The notes: generated by a model from the sequence alone, not told the origin. DNA of 64,000 bases from Thermopolyspora flexuosa (GCF_006716785.1 NZ_VFPQ01000001.1:2480001-2544000), one strand, 5' to 3'; counted from the stretch's first letter, positions 35,209 through 44,575 are shown. Numbers and translations are program-made.

Positions 35209-37941
35209 ATGACCACGCCTGCCGAACGCTACGCCGCCTTCCGGAGGCAGCAGGCCGAGAACGGACCCGCGCTCACCGCGTTCCGCGCCCTGTACGACTT
35301 CGAGTTCGACGAGTTCCAGGTCGACGCGTGCCGGGCGCTGGAGGCCGGTGACGGCGTGCTCGTCGCCGCGCCCACCGGATCCGGCAAGACGGTGGTGGGG
35401 GAGTTCGCCGTGCACCTCGCCCTGGAGCGGGGGCAGAAGTGCTTCTACACCACCCCGATCAAGGCGCTGTCCAACCAGAAGTACAACGACCTGCTCCGGC
35501 GGTACGGCACGGCGAAGGTCGGTCTGCTCACCGGCGACAACAGCGTCAACGGCGAGGCCCCGGTGGTGGTGATGACCACCGAGGTGCTGCGCAACATGCT
35601 GTACGCCGGGTCCCCCACGCTCAACGGCCTCGGCTACGTGGTGATGGACGAGGTCCACTACCTCGCCGACCGGTTCCGCGGCGCGGTGTGGGAGGAGGTC
35701 ATCATCCACCTCCCCGAGTCGGTGCGGCTGGTGGCGCTGTCGGCGACGGTGAGCAACGCCGAGGAGTTCGGCGAGTGGCTGGGCGACGTGCGCGGCGACA
35801 CCACGGTGATCGTCGACGAGCACCGGCCGGTGCCGCTGTGGCAGCACATGATGGTCGGCAACCGCCTCTACGACCTGTTCGTCGCCGAGGACACCGACCG
35901 GCCGCAGGTCAACCCCGAGCTCATCCGGTTCGCCCGCGAGGAGGTCCGGTTCGGCCCCGGCGGGCGGGGCCGGCGCGGCTACTCGCGCGGCCCGCGCGGC
36001 CGCATGCTCACCCCGAGCCGCCCCGAGGTGATCCGGCGGCTCGACGCCGAGGGCCTGCTGCCCGCGATCACGTTCATCTTCTCCCGCAACGGCTGCGAGG
36101 ACGCGGTGCGGCAGTGCGTGTTCGCCGGCATCCGCCTCACCGACGAGTGGGAGCGCCGCGAGATCCGCCGCATCGTCGACGAGCGCACCGCCCACCTGCC
36201 CGACGAGGACCTGTCCGTGCTCGGCTTCCTGGAGTGGCGCGACAGCCTCGAGCGCGGCCTCGCCGCCCACCACGCGGGCATGCTCCCCACCTTCAAGGAG
36301 GTGGTCGAGGAGCTGTTCGCCAAGGGCCTGGTGAAGGCGGTGTTCGCCACCGAGACGCTCGCCCTCGGCATCAACATGCCGGCCCGCTCGGTGGTGATCG
36401 AGAAGCTCGACAAGTGGAACGGCGAGACCCACGTCGACCTCACCCCCGGCGAGTACACCCAGCTCACCGGCCGGGCCGGGCGGCGCGGCATCGACGTGGA
36501 GGGCCACGCGGTGGTGATCTGGCAGCCGGGCACCGACCCGTTCGCGGTGGCCGGCCTGGCGAGCACCCGCACCTACCCGCTGCGCTCCAGCTTCCGCCCC
36601 TCGTACAACATGGCGGTCAACCTCGTCGGCCAGGTCGGCCGGGAGCGCGCCCGCAACCTGCTGGAGGCGTCGTTCGCCCAGTTCCAGGCGGACCGCGCGG
36701 TGGTCGGCCTCACCCGGCAGCTGCGCCGCTCGGAGGAGGCGCTCGCCGGGTACGCCGAGGCGATGACCTGCCATCTGGGGGACTTCGCCGAGTACGCGGC
36801 GCTGCGCCGCCGCCTGTCGGACCGGGAGGCCGAGCTCGCCCGGCAGCGCGGGGCGGCCCGCCGCGCGCAGGCGGTGCGCTCGCTGGAGGCGCTGCGGCCC
36901 GGCGACGTGATCCGGGTGCCGGGCGGGCGGCGCAGCGGCCTCGCGGTCGTGCTCGACCCGGGCCTGAACAGCCGGGGGAACGGCCCCTCGCCGCTCGTGC
37001 TCACCGCGGGCAAGCAGGTGAAGCGGCTGTCCACGGCCGACTTCCCGGTCCCGGTGGAGCCGGTGGAGCACCTGCGCATCCCGCGGAACTTCAACTCCCG
37101 CAACCCCAAGGACCGCGCCGACCTGGTCGCCACCATGCACAACAAGATCGGCGACCGGGACCTGGGCCCGCCGCCCCGGGTGCGCGACCACGCGGTCGAG
37201 GACGAGGAGATCAACCGGCTGCGGCGGGAGATCCGGCGGCACCCCTGCCACGGGTGTGACGAGCGGGAGGACCACGCCCGCTGGGCCGAGCGCTACCACC
37301 GCCTGCTGCGGGAGACCGAGGCGCTGCGGCGGCGGGTGGAGAGCCGCTCGCACGTGATCGCCCGCACCTTCGACCGGGTGTGCGCGGTGCTGACCGTGCT
37401 CGGCTACCTCGAGGGCGAGCCGAACGCGGAACGCGTCACCGTGCACGGCCGCCGCCTCGCCAAGCTCTACACCGAGCTCGACCTGCTCACCGCCGAGTGC
37501 CTGCGCCAGGGCCTGTGGGAGGATCTCGACCACGCCGAGCTCGCCGCGTGCGTGTCCTGCCTGGTGTACGAGTCGCGGCAGGACGACCCGGGCAGCCCCC
37601 GGCTGCCGACCGGCGCGGCCACCCGGACGATGACCGAGATGGTGCGCCTGTGGGGCGAGCTGGAGGCGGTGGAGAAGGAGCACGGCCTGTCGTTCCTGCG
37701 CGAGCCCGACTTCGGGTTCGCCTGGGTCGCCTGGCGCTGGGCCAAGGGCCACAGCCTCGACGCGGTGCTGCTCGACGGCGACCTCGCCGCGGGCGACTTC
37801 GTGCGCCAGGTCAAGCAGCTCGTCGACCTGCTCGACCAGATCCGCGAGGCCGCGCCGCAGCACTCGAACGTGCGGGTCACCGCCGCCCAGGCGATCGAGG
37901 CGATGCGCCGCGGCGTCGTCGCCTACTCCTCGCTGGCCTGA
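35209..37941 (+). CDS. helY: DEAD/DEAH-box helicase HelY (Mtr4/Ski2-like)
   Basis: This is a probable RNA or DNA helicase of 910 residues. The motor has Walker A APTGSGKT (54-61), TTPIKALSNQKY, the box VMDEVHYLADRFRG, LSATVSNAEEFGEW, the HHAGMLP motif and motif VI QLTGRAGRRGID. A beta-rich insert with GDVIRVPGGRRSGL lies near 560-640, and a C-terminal DSHCT domain (about 730-910) closes the protein, as in Mtr4/Ski2 relatives that unwind RNA for decay. It ends by overlapping the convergent exonuclease gene by 19 bp. Possible roles are RNA turnover or repair. Confidence 0.93.
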   Translation: MTTPAERYAAFRRQQAENGPALTAFRALYDFEFDEFQVDACRALEAGDGVLVAAPTGSGKTVVGEFAVHLALERGQKCFYTTPIKALSNQKYNDLLRRYGTAKVGLLTGDNSVNGEAPVVVMTTEVLRNMLYAGSPTLNGLGYVVMDEVHYLADRFRGAVWEEVIIHLPESVRLVALSATVSNAEEFGEWLGDVRGDTTVIVDEHRPVPLWQHMMVGNRLYDLFVAEDTDRPQVNPELIRFAREEVRFGPGGRGRRGYSRGPRGRMLTPSRPEVIRRLDAEGLLPAITFIFSRNGCEDAVRQCVFAGIRLTDEWERREIRRIVDERTAHLPDEDLSVLGFLEWRDSLERGLAAHHAGMLPTFKEVVEELFAKGLVKAVFATETLALGINMPARSVVIEKLDKWNGETHVDLTPGEYTQLTGRAGRRGIDVEGHAVVIWQPGTDPFAVAGLASTRTYPLRSSFRPSYNMAVNLVGQVGRERARNLLEASFAQFQADRAVVGLTRQLRRSEEALAGYAEAMTCHLGDFAEYAALRRRLSDREAELARQRGAARRAQAVRSLEALRPGDVIRVPGGRRSGLAVVLDPGLNSRGNGPSPLVLTAGKQVKRLSTADFPVPVEPVEHLRIPRNFNSRNPKDRADLVATMHNKIGDRDLGPPPRVRDHAVEDEEINRLRREIRRHPCHGCDEREDHARWAERYHRLLRETEALRRRVESRSHVIARTFDRVCAVLTVLGYLEGEPNAERVTVHGRRLAKLYTELDLLTAECLRQGLWEDLDHAELAACVSCLVYESRQDDPGSPRLPTGAATRTMTEMVRLWGELEAVEKEHGLSFLREPDFGFAWVAWRWAKGHSLDAVLLDGDLAAGDFVRQVKQLVDLLDQIREAAPQHSNVRVTAAQAIEAMRRGVVAYSSLA

Positions 37942-38864
37942 CCCCGCCCCGGCGTGGGCCGGCCGGCGAGGGCGGCGAGCAGCCGGTTGAGCGGCCCGTC
38001 GATCCCGTACCGGTCGGCGAGCGCGACGAGGCGCTCGGGGTCGCGGGGCTTGCCCGGCAGCGTGACGTCCACCTCCGGCAGCGGGACGTCGCGGGCCACG
38101 TTCACCACGGCAGGGGCGACCTCGAGGTACTCGCGGGCGGCGGCGAGCCGGTTGCGGCTGCCCGCGGGGAAACCGTCGGTGCGGCCCGCGTCGAGCGCCT
38201 CGAGCACGCCCCGCAGCGAGCCGAACCGGGTGATGAGCGCGGCCGCGGTCTTCTCGCCCACGCCGGGCACGCCGGGCAGCCCGTCGCTGGGGTCGCCGCG
38301 CAGCACCGCGAAGTCGGCGTAGCCGCGGCCGGGGATGCCGAACTTGGCCGTGACAAACGCCTCATCGACCACCTGAAGGTTACGAATCCCCCTTACTGTG
38401 TAAAGGACGCGGCACTGCCGCGCGTCGTCGACGAGCTGGAACAGGTCACGGTCCCCGGTGACCACGTCGACGGGGCCGGTGACCCGCGCCGCGTAGCCGC
38501 CGATGACGTCGTCGGCCTCGTAGCCGGGCACGCCGACGCGGGCGATGCCGACCGCGTCGAGCACCTCCTCGATGATCGGGATCTGCACCTCGAGCGCCTC
38601 CGGCGTCTGCTCCCGGCCGTCGGCGGCGAGCCGGTGCGCCTTGTAGGAGGGGATCGCGGCCACCCGGAACGCGGGCCGCCAGTCGGCGTCCATGCACGCC
38701 ACCAGCGCGTCCGGCGCGTGCGCCCGCACCAGGGTCGCGGTCATGTCGATGAGCCCGCGCACCGCGTTCACCGGCGTGCCGTCCGGCGCGGTGAGCGACT
38801 CGGGCACCCCGAAAAAGGCGCGGAAGTACAGCGACGGCGTGTCGAGAAGCATCAGCCCGGCCAT
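37923..38864 (-). CDS. 5'-3' exonuclease (Pol I-type flap nuclease)
   Basis: This stand-alone structure-specific nuclease resembles the N-terminal domain of DNA polymerase I (313 residues). It shows LLDTPSLYFRAFFG, the metal-site Asp in CMDADWRPAFR, VPGYEADDVIGGYA, TGDRDLFQLVDD and the helix-hairpin-helix LPGVPGVGEKTAAALI. The ATG at 38864 has GAGG at a good distance; an ATG at 38873 is less well placed. Codons around 38340-38405 are unlike the rest of the gene (ACA, GTA, AGG, ATT, CTT), forming an AT-rich patch. It may process flaps or primers beside Pol I. Confidence 0.9.
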   Translation of the reverse strand: MAGLMLLDTPSLYFRAFFGVPESLTAPDGTPVNAVRGLIDMTATLVRAHAPDALVACMDADWRPAFRVAAIPSYKAHRLAADGREQTPEALEVQIPIIEEVLDAVGIARVGVPGYEADDVIGGYAARVTGPVDVVTGDRDLFQLVDDARQCRVLYTVRGIRNLQVVDEAFVTAKFGIPGRGYADFAVLRGDPSDGLPGVPGVGEKTAAALITRFGSLRGVLEALDAGRTDGFPAGSRNRLAAAREYLEVAPAVVNVARDVPLPEVDVTLPGKPRDPERLVALADRYGIDGPLNRLLAALAGRPTPGRGQASEE

Positions 38865-38911
38865 GCCGCCCATCCTCGCATCCGCGCCGGTCCGGCGGCA
38901 CCCTGACGCGG

Positions 38912-40354
38912 CTAGCCGAGGCTGAGCGGCAGCCGTACGGCGAGCAGGCAGGCGTCGTCGGCGGGGTTCGTGCCGCCGACCGCGTCGATGATCCGGTCGA
39001 GCTCGACCGCGAGGTCGCCCCCGGTGAGCGAGGTGGCGGCGAGCCGGGTGAGCGCGATGCCGTCCTCGATGTCGCGGCCGGGGCGCTCCACGAGCCCGTC
39101 GGTGTAGAGCAGCAGCGTCTCACCGCGGCGCAGCCGTACCCGGGCGATCTCGTAGCCGGAGTCGGCGTCGGCGCCGAGCAGCACGCCCTCGGGCGCGTCG
39201 AGCAGCCGCGCCTCACCGCCGCCGGTGAGGATCGGCGGCAGGTGCCCGGCCTGCGCCCAGGTGAACTCCTGGGCCACCGGGTCGAGGTACCCGGCGAGCG
39301 CGGTGGCGGTGGTGCCGTCGTGGGAGTGCCAGACCAGCTCGTTGAGCCAGGCGAGCAGCTGGGCGGGGGAGGCGTCGGTGACGACGAGCGCGTCGACCGC
39401 GTGCCGCAGCCGCGCCATCGGGGCGATCACGTCGCGGCCGTGCCCGGAGACGTCGCCGATCGCGATCAGCACCCGGCCGCGGGAGGCCCGGCAGGCGAGG
39501 TACCAGTCGCCGCCGAGCCCGGTGGTGCGCTCGGCGGGCAGGTAGCGCACCGCGACCCGCACACCGGGCAGGTCGATCACCGGGCCCTGCCGGGGCAGGA
39601 TCGCGTCGCTGAGGGTGTCGGCGAGCAGCCGCTCCTCGGCGCGCCGGGTGATGTCCTGGATCACCCCGTACACGGTCCGGACCGCCCCGTCCGGGCCCGC
39701 CACCGGGTCGAGCACGGTGCGCAGCACGCGCGGCCCGCTGGCGGTGCGGATGCGGAACTCGGCCTGGGCGCGGGCCCCGCCGAGCACCTCGCGCAGCGCC
39801 CGGTCGAAGGCGGGGCGGTCGGCGGGCACCACGTAGGCGGCGAGCGCGTCGAGCGCGACCGGCCCCTCCTCCGGCGACCGGTCGAAGATCACGTACACGT
39901 GGTCGGACCACGAGGCGTCCCCGGTGCCGAGGTTCCAGGTGCACCACCCCATCTCGCCCAGCTGTTGCACGTGGGCGAGCTGGGTCGCGTACGGCCCGCC
40001 GGGCGGCGGCGCCATCGGGAGCGGGGCGTGCGCGTACGGCCCGCCGAGGTGGGCGCGCACCTGCCGGACGAGCGCGGTGGGCGTGGCGGGCGCGCCCTGA
40101 GGGGCGGCCTGCGGTTCGCCGTCGCGGGCGCCGCCCCGGCCTTCCCCCGGGCCGTCCCCGGGCGGGGCGCCCGGCAGGCCGCCGCCGAGGCCCGCGGCGA
40201 GATCGGCGGGAAGGCCCTCGGGAAGACCGTCGGCGAGGTCCGCGGCAAGGGCGGGGTCGAGGGCCGGCGCGGACGCCGGCGTCCGCCCCGGCGCCGGATC
40301 AAGGTCGCGGGGGGCGGTGTTGGTGGAGGGGTGGAGACCCTCGGCGCCGACCAT
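38912..40354 (-). CDS. PAS-SpoIIE/PP2C-type serine phosphatase
   Basis: This is a probable signalling phosphatase of 480 residues. An N-terminal Pro/Gly/Ala-rich stretch (1-110) is followed by a PAS domain (about 130-245, GEMGWCTWNLGTGDASWSDH, ending in YGVIQDITRRAEER). The SpoIIE/RsbU domain (about 265-480) shows LGGDWYLACR, IGDVSGHGRD, WAQAGHLPPIL and LLYTDGLVERPG with the metal-binding Asp residues. Such enzymes dephosphorylate anti-anti-sigma factors. The ATG at 40354 is chosen over a TTG at 40381. No partner STAS protein lies next to it, but an RsbW-like ATPase lies at 50730-51104. Confidence 0.87.
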   Translation of the reverse strand: MVGAEGLHPSTNTAPRDLDPAPGRTPASAPALDPALAADLADGLPEGLPADLAAGLGGGLPGAPPGDGPGEGRGGARDGEPQAAPQGAPATPTALVRQVRAHLGGPYAHAPLPMAPPPGGPYATQLAHVQQLGEMGWCTWNLGTGDASWSDHVYVIFDRSPEEGPVALDALAAYVVPADRPAFDRALREVLGGARAQAEFRIRTASGPRVLRTVLDPVAGPDGAVRTVYGVIQDITRRAEERLLADTLSDAILPRQGPVIDLPGVRVAVRYLPAERTTGLGGDWYLACRASRGRVLIAIGDVSGHGRDVIAPMARLRHAVDALVVTDASPAQLLAWLNELVWHSHDGTTATALAGYLDPVAQEFTWAQAGHLPPILTGGGEARLLDAPEGVLLGADADSGYEIARVRLRRGETLLLYTDGLVERPGRDIEDGIALTRLAATSLTGGDLAVELDRIIDAVGGTNPADDACLLAVRLPLSLG

Positions 40355-40510
40355 GGGGCTCGCTCTCAAGATATGACCCAAAGGGGGGATGATCGAACGT
40401 CAAGTGATCGGTCAATAGCGGAGTGTAGCCGGTTGCGGTCGGGCTGCGAAGCCGTTTCGGGATATCCGGTCGGCCGCCGGGCGGATGTCCGTAACCCGCG
40501 CCCGGTGGTC

Positions 40511-40516
40511 TAGATT
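40511..40516 (+). promoter_or_regulatory. candidate -10 (TAGATT) for a leaderless Pro peptidase gene
   Basis: TAGATT ends 6 nt before the GTG start and there is no ribosome-binding sequence. The hexamer is four of six with TATAAT. Confidence 0.45.
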
Positions 40517-40522
40517 GGCCCT

Positions 40523-41638
40523 GTGACGACGGAGTCGATGGAGCTGTATCCCGTTTCCCGGCTGGCCGCCGTGGCCGAGGCCACCGCGCGCTCCGGGCTG
40601 GACGCCCTGCTGCTCACCCCCGGGCCCGACCTGCGGTACGTGACCGGCTACGACGCCACCCAGCTGGAGCGCCTCACCTGCCTGGTGGTGCCCGCGTCCG
40701 GCGAGCCGTTCCTCGTGGTGCCCCGGCTGGAGCTGCCCGCCGCCGAGCACTCCCCGGCCTCCCGGCTCGGCATCGAGTTCGTGGCCTGGGACGAGACCGA
40801 CGACCCCTACGCGCTGGTCGCCGCCCGGCTCGGCGAGGTCGAGCGGGTCGGCGTCGCGGACCGGATGTGGGCGATGCAGGCGCTGCGGCTGCGCGACGCC
40901 ATGCCGCGGGCCCGCCAGGAGCTCGCCGGGAGGGTGCTGCGCGAGCTGCGCATGCGCAAGAGCCCGGCCGAGGTGGCGGCGCTGCGCGAGGCGGGCGCGG
41001 CGATCGACGCGGTGCACGCGCTCGTGCCGAACTTCCTCAAGCCGGGCCGTACCGAGCGGGAGGTGGCCCGGGACATCGCCGCGGCGATCGTCGAGGCCGG
41101 GCACGTGGCCGCCGACTTCGTGATCGTCGGCTCCGGCCCGAACGGCGCGAGCCCGCACCACGAGGTGTCCGACCGGGTGATCCAGCCCGGCGAGCCGGTC
41201 GTGGTGGACATCGGCGGCCCGATGCCGAGCGGCTACTGCTCCGACTCCACCCGCACCTACGTGGTCGGCGACCCGCCGGAGGACTTCGTCGCCTACTACG
41301 AGGTGCTGCAGGCCGCCCAGGAGGCCGCGTGCGACGCGGTACGGCCCGGCGTGCCGTGCGAGGAGATCGACGCGGCCGCCCGCCGGGTGATCGAGGACGC
41401 CGGGTACGGCGAGTACTTCATCCACCGCACCGGCCACGGCATCGGCCTGGAGGTGCACGAGGAGCCGTACATCGTCGCGGGCAACACCGAGCCGCTCGAG
41501 GTGGGCATGGCGTTCTCCGTGGAGCCCGGCATCTACCTGCCCGGCCGGCACGGCGCCCGCATCGAGGACATCGTCGTGTGCACCGAGACCGGCGGCGAGC
41601 GGGTCAACCACCGGCCGCGCGACCTCATCGTGGTGTGA
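40523..41638 (+). CDS. M24 family Xaa-Pro aminopeptidase
   Basis: This metallopeptidase should remove N-terminal residues before proline or hydrolyse Xaa-Pro dipeptides. The 371-residue product has a creatinase-like N-domain (1-135) and a pita-bread catalytic domain. Metal ligands can be read from VVDIGGPMPSGYCSDSTRTY (two Asp), TGHGIGLEVHE (His), FSVEPGIYLPG (Glu) and ARIEDIVVC (Glu). GTG at 40523 appears leaderless. It is monocistronic; a regulator remnant follows. Confidence 0.9.
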   Translation: MTTESMELYPVSRLAAVAEATARSGLDALLLTPGPDLRYVTGYDATQLERLTCLVVPASGEPFLVVPRLELPAAEHSPASRLGIEFVAWDETDDPYALVAARLGEVERVGVADRMWAMQALRLRDAMPRARQELAGRVLRELRMRKSPAEVAALREAGAAIDAVHALVPNFLKPGRTEREVARDIAAAIVEAGHVAADFVIVGSGPNGASPHHEVSDRVIQPGEPVVVDIGGPMPSGYCSDSTRTYVVGDPPEDFVAYYEVLQAAQEAACDAVRPGVPCEEIDAAARRVIEDAGYGEYFIHRTGHGIGLEVHEEPYIVAGNTEPLEVGMAFSVEPGIYLPGRHGARIEDIVVCTETGGERVNHRPRDLIVV

Positions 41639-41833
41639 CGCCCACCGCGGCGGCCGGTGGAGGATGACCGCCGGCCCCGCCTCGGCGATGCCGGGCACGC
41701 AGGCCACGGGCCCTTCGTGCGGTCCGGCCGCGAGGCAGGGCGGCATGTCGGCCCCCGGCCTCGCGGGCGGAACGGGCCTGGTCGGGCGCCGCGCCGTACG
41801 GCCCGCCCGCACCGGCGAAGACCGGCGCGCTCC

Positions 41834-42016
41834 GGATCGCCCCTGGTGCTCGGGCCGAGCGGCTCGTGGACGGGCGGCGGATGCGCGCCGCCGCGGGCCG
41901 AGCGGGCGCTCGCCTCGGGCACCACGGCCGTGCTCGCCTGCAACGACCTGGTCGCGCTCGGGCTGATCGAGGGCCTGTACGCGCCCAAACTCACCACGAC
42001 CGCCATGCCCACGGCC
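41834..42016 (+). pseudogene. remnant of a LacI-family regulator (ligand-binding domain)
   Basis: One frame reads LASGTTAVLACNDLVALGLI, then EGLYAPKLTTTAMP. This is the typical late part of a LacI/GalR effector domain, where TAV..CNDLVALG precedes the strand before the LTTV-type segment. Neither the helix-turn-helix nor the rest of the domain is found upstream in any frame, and the C-terminal part is missing. I read it as a truncated, decayed gene. The rest of 41639-42051 shows nothing else. The remnant lies between two intact genes and ends near the stop of the minus-strand enzyme. Confidence 0.6.
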
Positions 42017-42051
42017 GCCTGTCGGGGCGGCCGGGTGACCTCCCGCCGCAG

Positions 42052-42972
42052 CTACAGCGCGACGCGCATGTACAGCGGCCGGTGGTCGGACAGCGGCGCG
42101 GCCTCGGTGACGTGGCAGGCCCGGATGCGCCCGCGCGCCGCGAACAGGTAGTCGAGCTTGGCGCGGATCCCGTCCCCCTGGTAGGTCCACCGCCCGGTGC
42201 GCGCCGCCCCGGCCTGGTCGCACTCGGCGTAGTCCCGGTAGGCGGGGGCCACGGCCCGGGCGCCGCCGGGCCGGCGCGCCACCGCGTCGGGCGGCACCAC
42301 GTTGAGGTCGCCGCCGAACACCACGTGGTGGCCGGGCTTGGCGGCGATCGCGAGCAGCCGCGCGAGCTGCCGGGTCCGGTACGGCGCGCCCGGCTCGCGG
42401 TCGTCGTACCGGGTGCCCGCCGACAGGTGGGTCCCGCAGGCGTGCACCCGCCGGGCGTGGACGGTGACGCACTGCGCCGCCCGCCGCACGTACCACGGCG
42501 GGGCGGGGAGCGGGTGGGTGGTGAAGGTGACCGCGTGCTCGGGCTCGGCGACCGCGACCGCGATGCTCTGCGCGCCGCGCGACCGGCCGCGGCGGTCCGG
42601 GCGGCAGGGGTACGGCCGGCCGTCGGCCGAGGTGACCGCCCACCAGCGCATGCTCCACGCCCGGCCGGTCGCCCGCTCCAGGTGCAGCTCGAGGGCGCGC
42701 GCCGCCCCGGTGCAGAACTCCTGCAGGAACACCACGTCGGGCCGGATCGGCCCGGAGACGACCCGCTCGCCGATGCGCCGGGCGAGCTCGTGCTCGTCGG
42801 CGCGGTACAGGCCGCAGACCGGGTTGGTGGCGGTGCAGACGTTCCACGTCATCACCGACAGCTCGGTCCGGGCGGGGGCGGGCGGGGCCCACACCGCCAG
42901 GGCCGCCAGTGCCACGGCCGTACCGAGCAGCGCACCGGCCGTACGGGTGCGCCGGGCGGGATAGGTTTCCAC
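42052..42972 (-). CDS. secreted endonuclease/exonuclease/phosphatase-fold enzyme
   Basis: The 306-residue product carries an N-terminal signal sequence (TRTAGALLGTAVALAALAVW, cleavage after PAPA or nearby). The EEP fold (DNase I/sphingomyelinase class) follows: SVMTWNVCTATNP, DVVFLQEFC (metal Glu), CGTHLSAG, VVFGGDLNVVPPD and the final LSDHRPLYMRVAL (Asp-His pair). Several cysteines suggest disulfides in an exported protein. Substrate could be nucleic acid, a phospholipid or a phosphoester. The GTG at 42972 appears leaderless. It is divergent from the transporter gene that follows. Confidence 0.83.
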   Translation of the reverse strand: METYPARRTRTAGALLGTAVALAALAVWAPPAPARTELSVMTWNVCTATNPVCGLYRADEHELARRIGERVVSGPIRPDVVFLQEFCTGAARALELHLERATGRAWSMRWWAVTSADGRPYPCRPDRRGRSRGAQSIAVAVAEPEHAVTFTTHPLPAPPWYVRRAAQCVTVHARRVHACGTHLSAGTRYDDREPGAPYRTRQLARLLAIAAKPGHHVVFGGDLNVVPPDAVARRPGGARAVAPAYRDYAECDQAGAARTGRWTYQGDGIRAKLDYLFAARGRIRACHVTEAAPLSDHRPLYMRVAL

Positions 42973-42980
42973 CAAGAACG

Positions 42981-42986
42981 ACGCTA
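42981..42986 (-). promoter_or_regulatory. candidate -10 (TAGCGT) of the EEP gene
   Basis: On the minus strand TAGCGT ends 8 nt before the GTG start at 42972, with no ribosome site, which fits a leaderless transcript. Confidence 0.35.
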
Positions 42987-43082
42987 GCAGAGTCGGGTAC
43001 GCCGGTGAATATCGTGACAAGCGGTGCCTTCCAGGCATTTCGCCTCGATGGCCGGGCACCGCGGGAAGGGGTGCGGCACGCA

Positions 43083-44483
43083 GTGTCCTCACGCGCTGTG
43101 TTCTTCTCGGTGCCGTTCTTCTCGGCGCCTGACCCCGGGCCGGGGACACCGCCACGGCGGAGCGTGTTCACCGCCGCGTTCGTCGGCACCTCGCTGGAGT
43201 GGTACGCCGACCACGTCTTCGCGGTGGCCGCGGCGCTGGTGTTCGGCGACCTGTTCTTCCCGCGCTTCGACGCGATCGCCGCCGCCCTGGCGACCTTCGC
43301 CACGTTCGCCGCCGGGTTCCTCGCCCGCCCGCTCGGCGCGGCGCTGGTCGGCCGGTTCGGCGACCGGGCCGGCCGCAAGCCCATGATCATCCTCACCCTG
43401 ATGCTCACCGGCGGCTCGACCTTCCTCATCGGCGTGCTCCCCACCTACGCCGCGATCGGGGTGGCCGCCCCGGTGCTGCTCGTGCTGCTGCGCGTGGTGC
43501 AGGGCCTCGGCGTGTCCGGCGAGTGGGGCGGCGCGGTGCTCATCGCCACCGAGCACGCCGCCCCCGGCCGCCGCGCGCTGTGGGGCTCGTTCGCCCAGTT
43601 CGGCTGGCCGATCGGCGTGCTCACCTCGAACCTGGCGTTCCTCGCCGCCGCCCTGCTCCCCGAGGACGACTTCCTCTCCTACGGCTGGCGCGTGCCGTTC
43701 CTGCTCAGCGCCGTGCTGATCGTGCTCGGCTTCCGGGCCCGGCTGCGCCTGCCGGAGTCCCCGGAGTTCACCCGGCTGCGCCGTACCGGGAACGTCGCCG
43801 ACGCGCCGCTGCGCGAGCTGCTCGGCGGCCACCGGCGCAACCTCGTGCTCGGCGCGATCGCCGCCACCGCCCCGCCCGCGTTCGGCCACCTGGTCACCGT
43901 CTACCTGCTCAGCCACGGCACCCAGCAGGCCGGGTTCGAACGCGGCACGCTGCTCGCGCTCATCCTGCTGTCCACCCTGCTGTGGGCCGCGGCGATCCTC
44001 GGCGCCGCACGCCTCGCCGACCGCGTCGGGCCCCGCACGGTGTACCTGGCGGGCTCGGCGTGCGCGGTGCTGTGGCCGGTCCCGATGGTCGCGCTCATCG
44101 ACACCGGCGAGCTCGGCCCGGCGATCGCCGCCTTCGGCGTGGCCGCGATCGTGCAGGGCGTGCCCGCGGGCGCGCTCGGCGCGCTGTTCGCCGGCATGTT
44201 CGAGGCGCGGGTGCGGTACAGCGGCATCTCGATCGCCTACGCGGTCGGCGGCGTCATCGGCGGCGCGGTCACGCCGCTCGCCGGCTCGGCGCTCACCCTC
44301 GCGTTCGGCTCCGCCACCCCGGTCGCGGTCTACGTCGCCGGGCTCGCCGCCGCCTCGCTGGCGGCCGTGCTCGCCGTACGCGCGGCGGGGAACGCCACGT
44401 GGGCCGGGCCGGGCGCCTCCCGGCCGCGCGCCGCCACGCCGCTGCGGGCGGTGTTCCGCCTCCGCGACCGCGGCCGAGCGTGA
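43083..44483 (+). CDS. MFS transporter, metabolite:H+ symporter (MHS) family
   Basis: This is a 466-residue cytoplasmic-membrane transporter with 12 hydrophobic segments. Early residues FVGTSLEWYADHVFAVAAAL and ARPLGAALVGRFGDRAGRKP match the MHS group (ProP, ShiA, citrate carriers), as do RVVQGLGVSGEWGGAVLIA and LRLPESPEF. The substrate is probably an organic acid, osmolyte or shikimate-like compound. GTG at 43083 follows GGGAAGGGG by 11 nt. It lies on the plus strand, divergent from the EEP gene. Confidence 0.88.
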   Translation: MSSRAVFFSVPFFSAPDPGPGTPPRRSVFTAAFVGTSLEWYADHVFAVAAALVFGDLFFPRFDAIAAALATFATFAAGFLARPLGAALVGRFGDRAGRKPMIILTLMLTGGSTFLIGVLPTYAAIGVAAPVLLVLLRVVQGLGVSGEWGGAVLIATEHAAPGRRALWGSFAQFGWPIGVLTSNLAFLAAALLPEDDFLSYGWRVPFLLSAVLIVLGFRARLRLPESPEFTRLRRTGNVADAPLRELLGGHRRNLVLGAIAATAPPAFGHLVTVYLLSHGTQQAGFERGTLLALILLSTLLWAAAILGAARLADRVGPRTVYLAGSACAVLWPVPMVALIDTGELGPAIAAFGVAAIVQGVPAGALGALFAGMFEARVRYSGISIAYAVGGVIGGAVTPLAGSALTLAFGSATPVAVYVAGLAAASLAAVLAVRAAGNATWAGPGASRPRAATPLRAVFRLRDRGRA

Positions 44484-44525
44484 CAAAACGGACGCTCTGC
44501 GCATTGTAGTACGCTGGCTGCATCC

Positions 44526-44547
44526 GGCCCGGCGGGCCGGCCGGGCC
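44526..44547 (+). terminator. hairpin between the transporter and the PAS-GAF kinase
   Basis: GGCCCGG (44526-44532) and CCGGGCC (44541-44547) flank an 8-nt loop and are followed by CTTTG. It may terminate the transporter transcript. A possible kinase promoter (ATTGTA near 44503) lies upstream, in which case it would instead be a leader element. Confidence 0.45.
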
Positions 44548-44575
44548 CTTTGATCAGGCAAGAGGTGGCAGCGAG

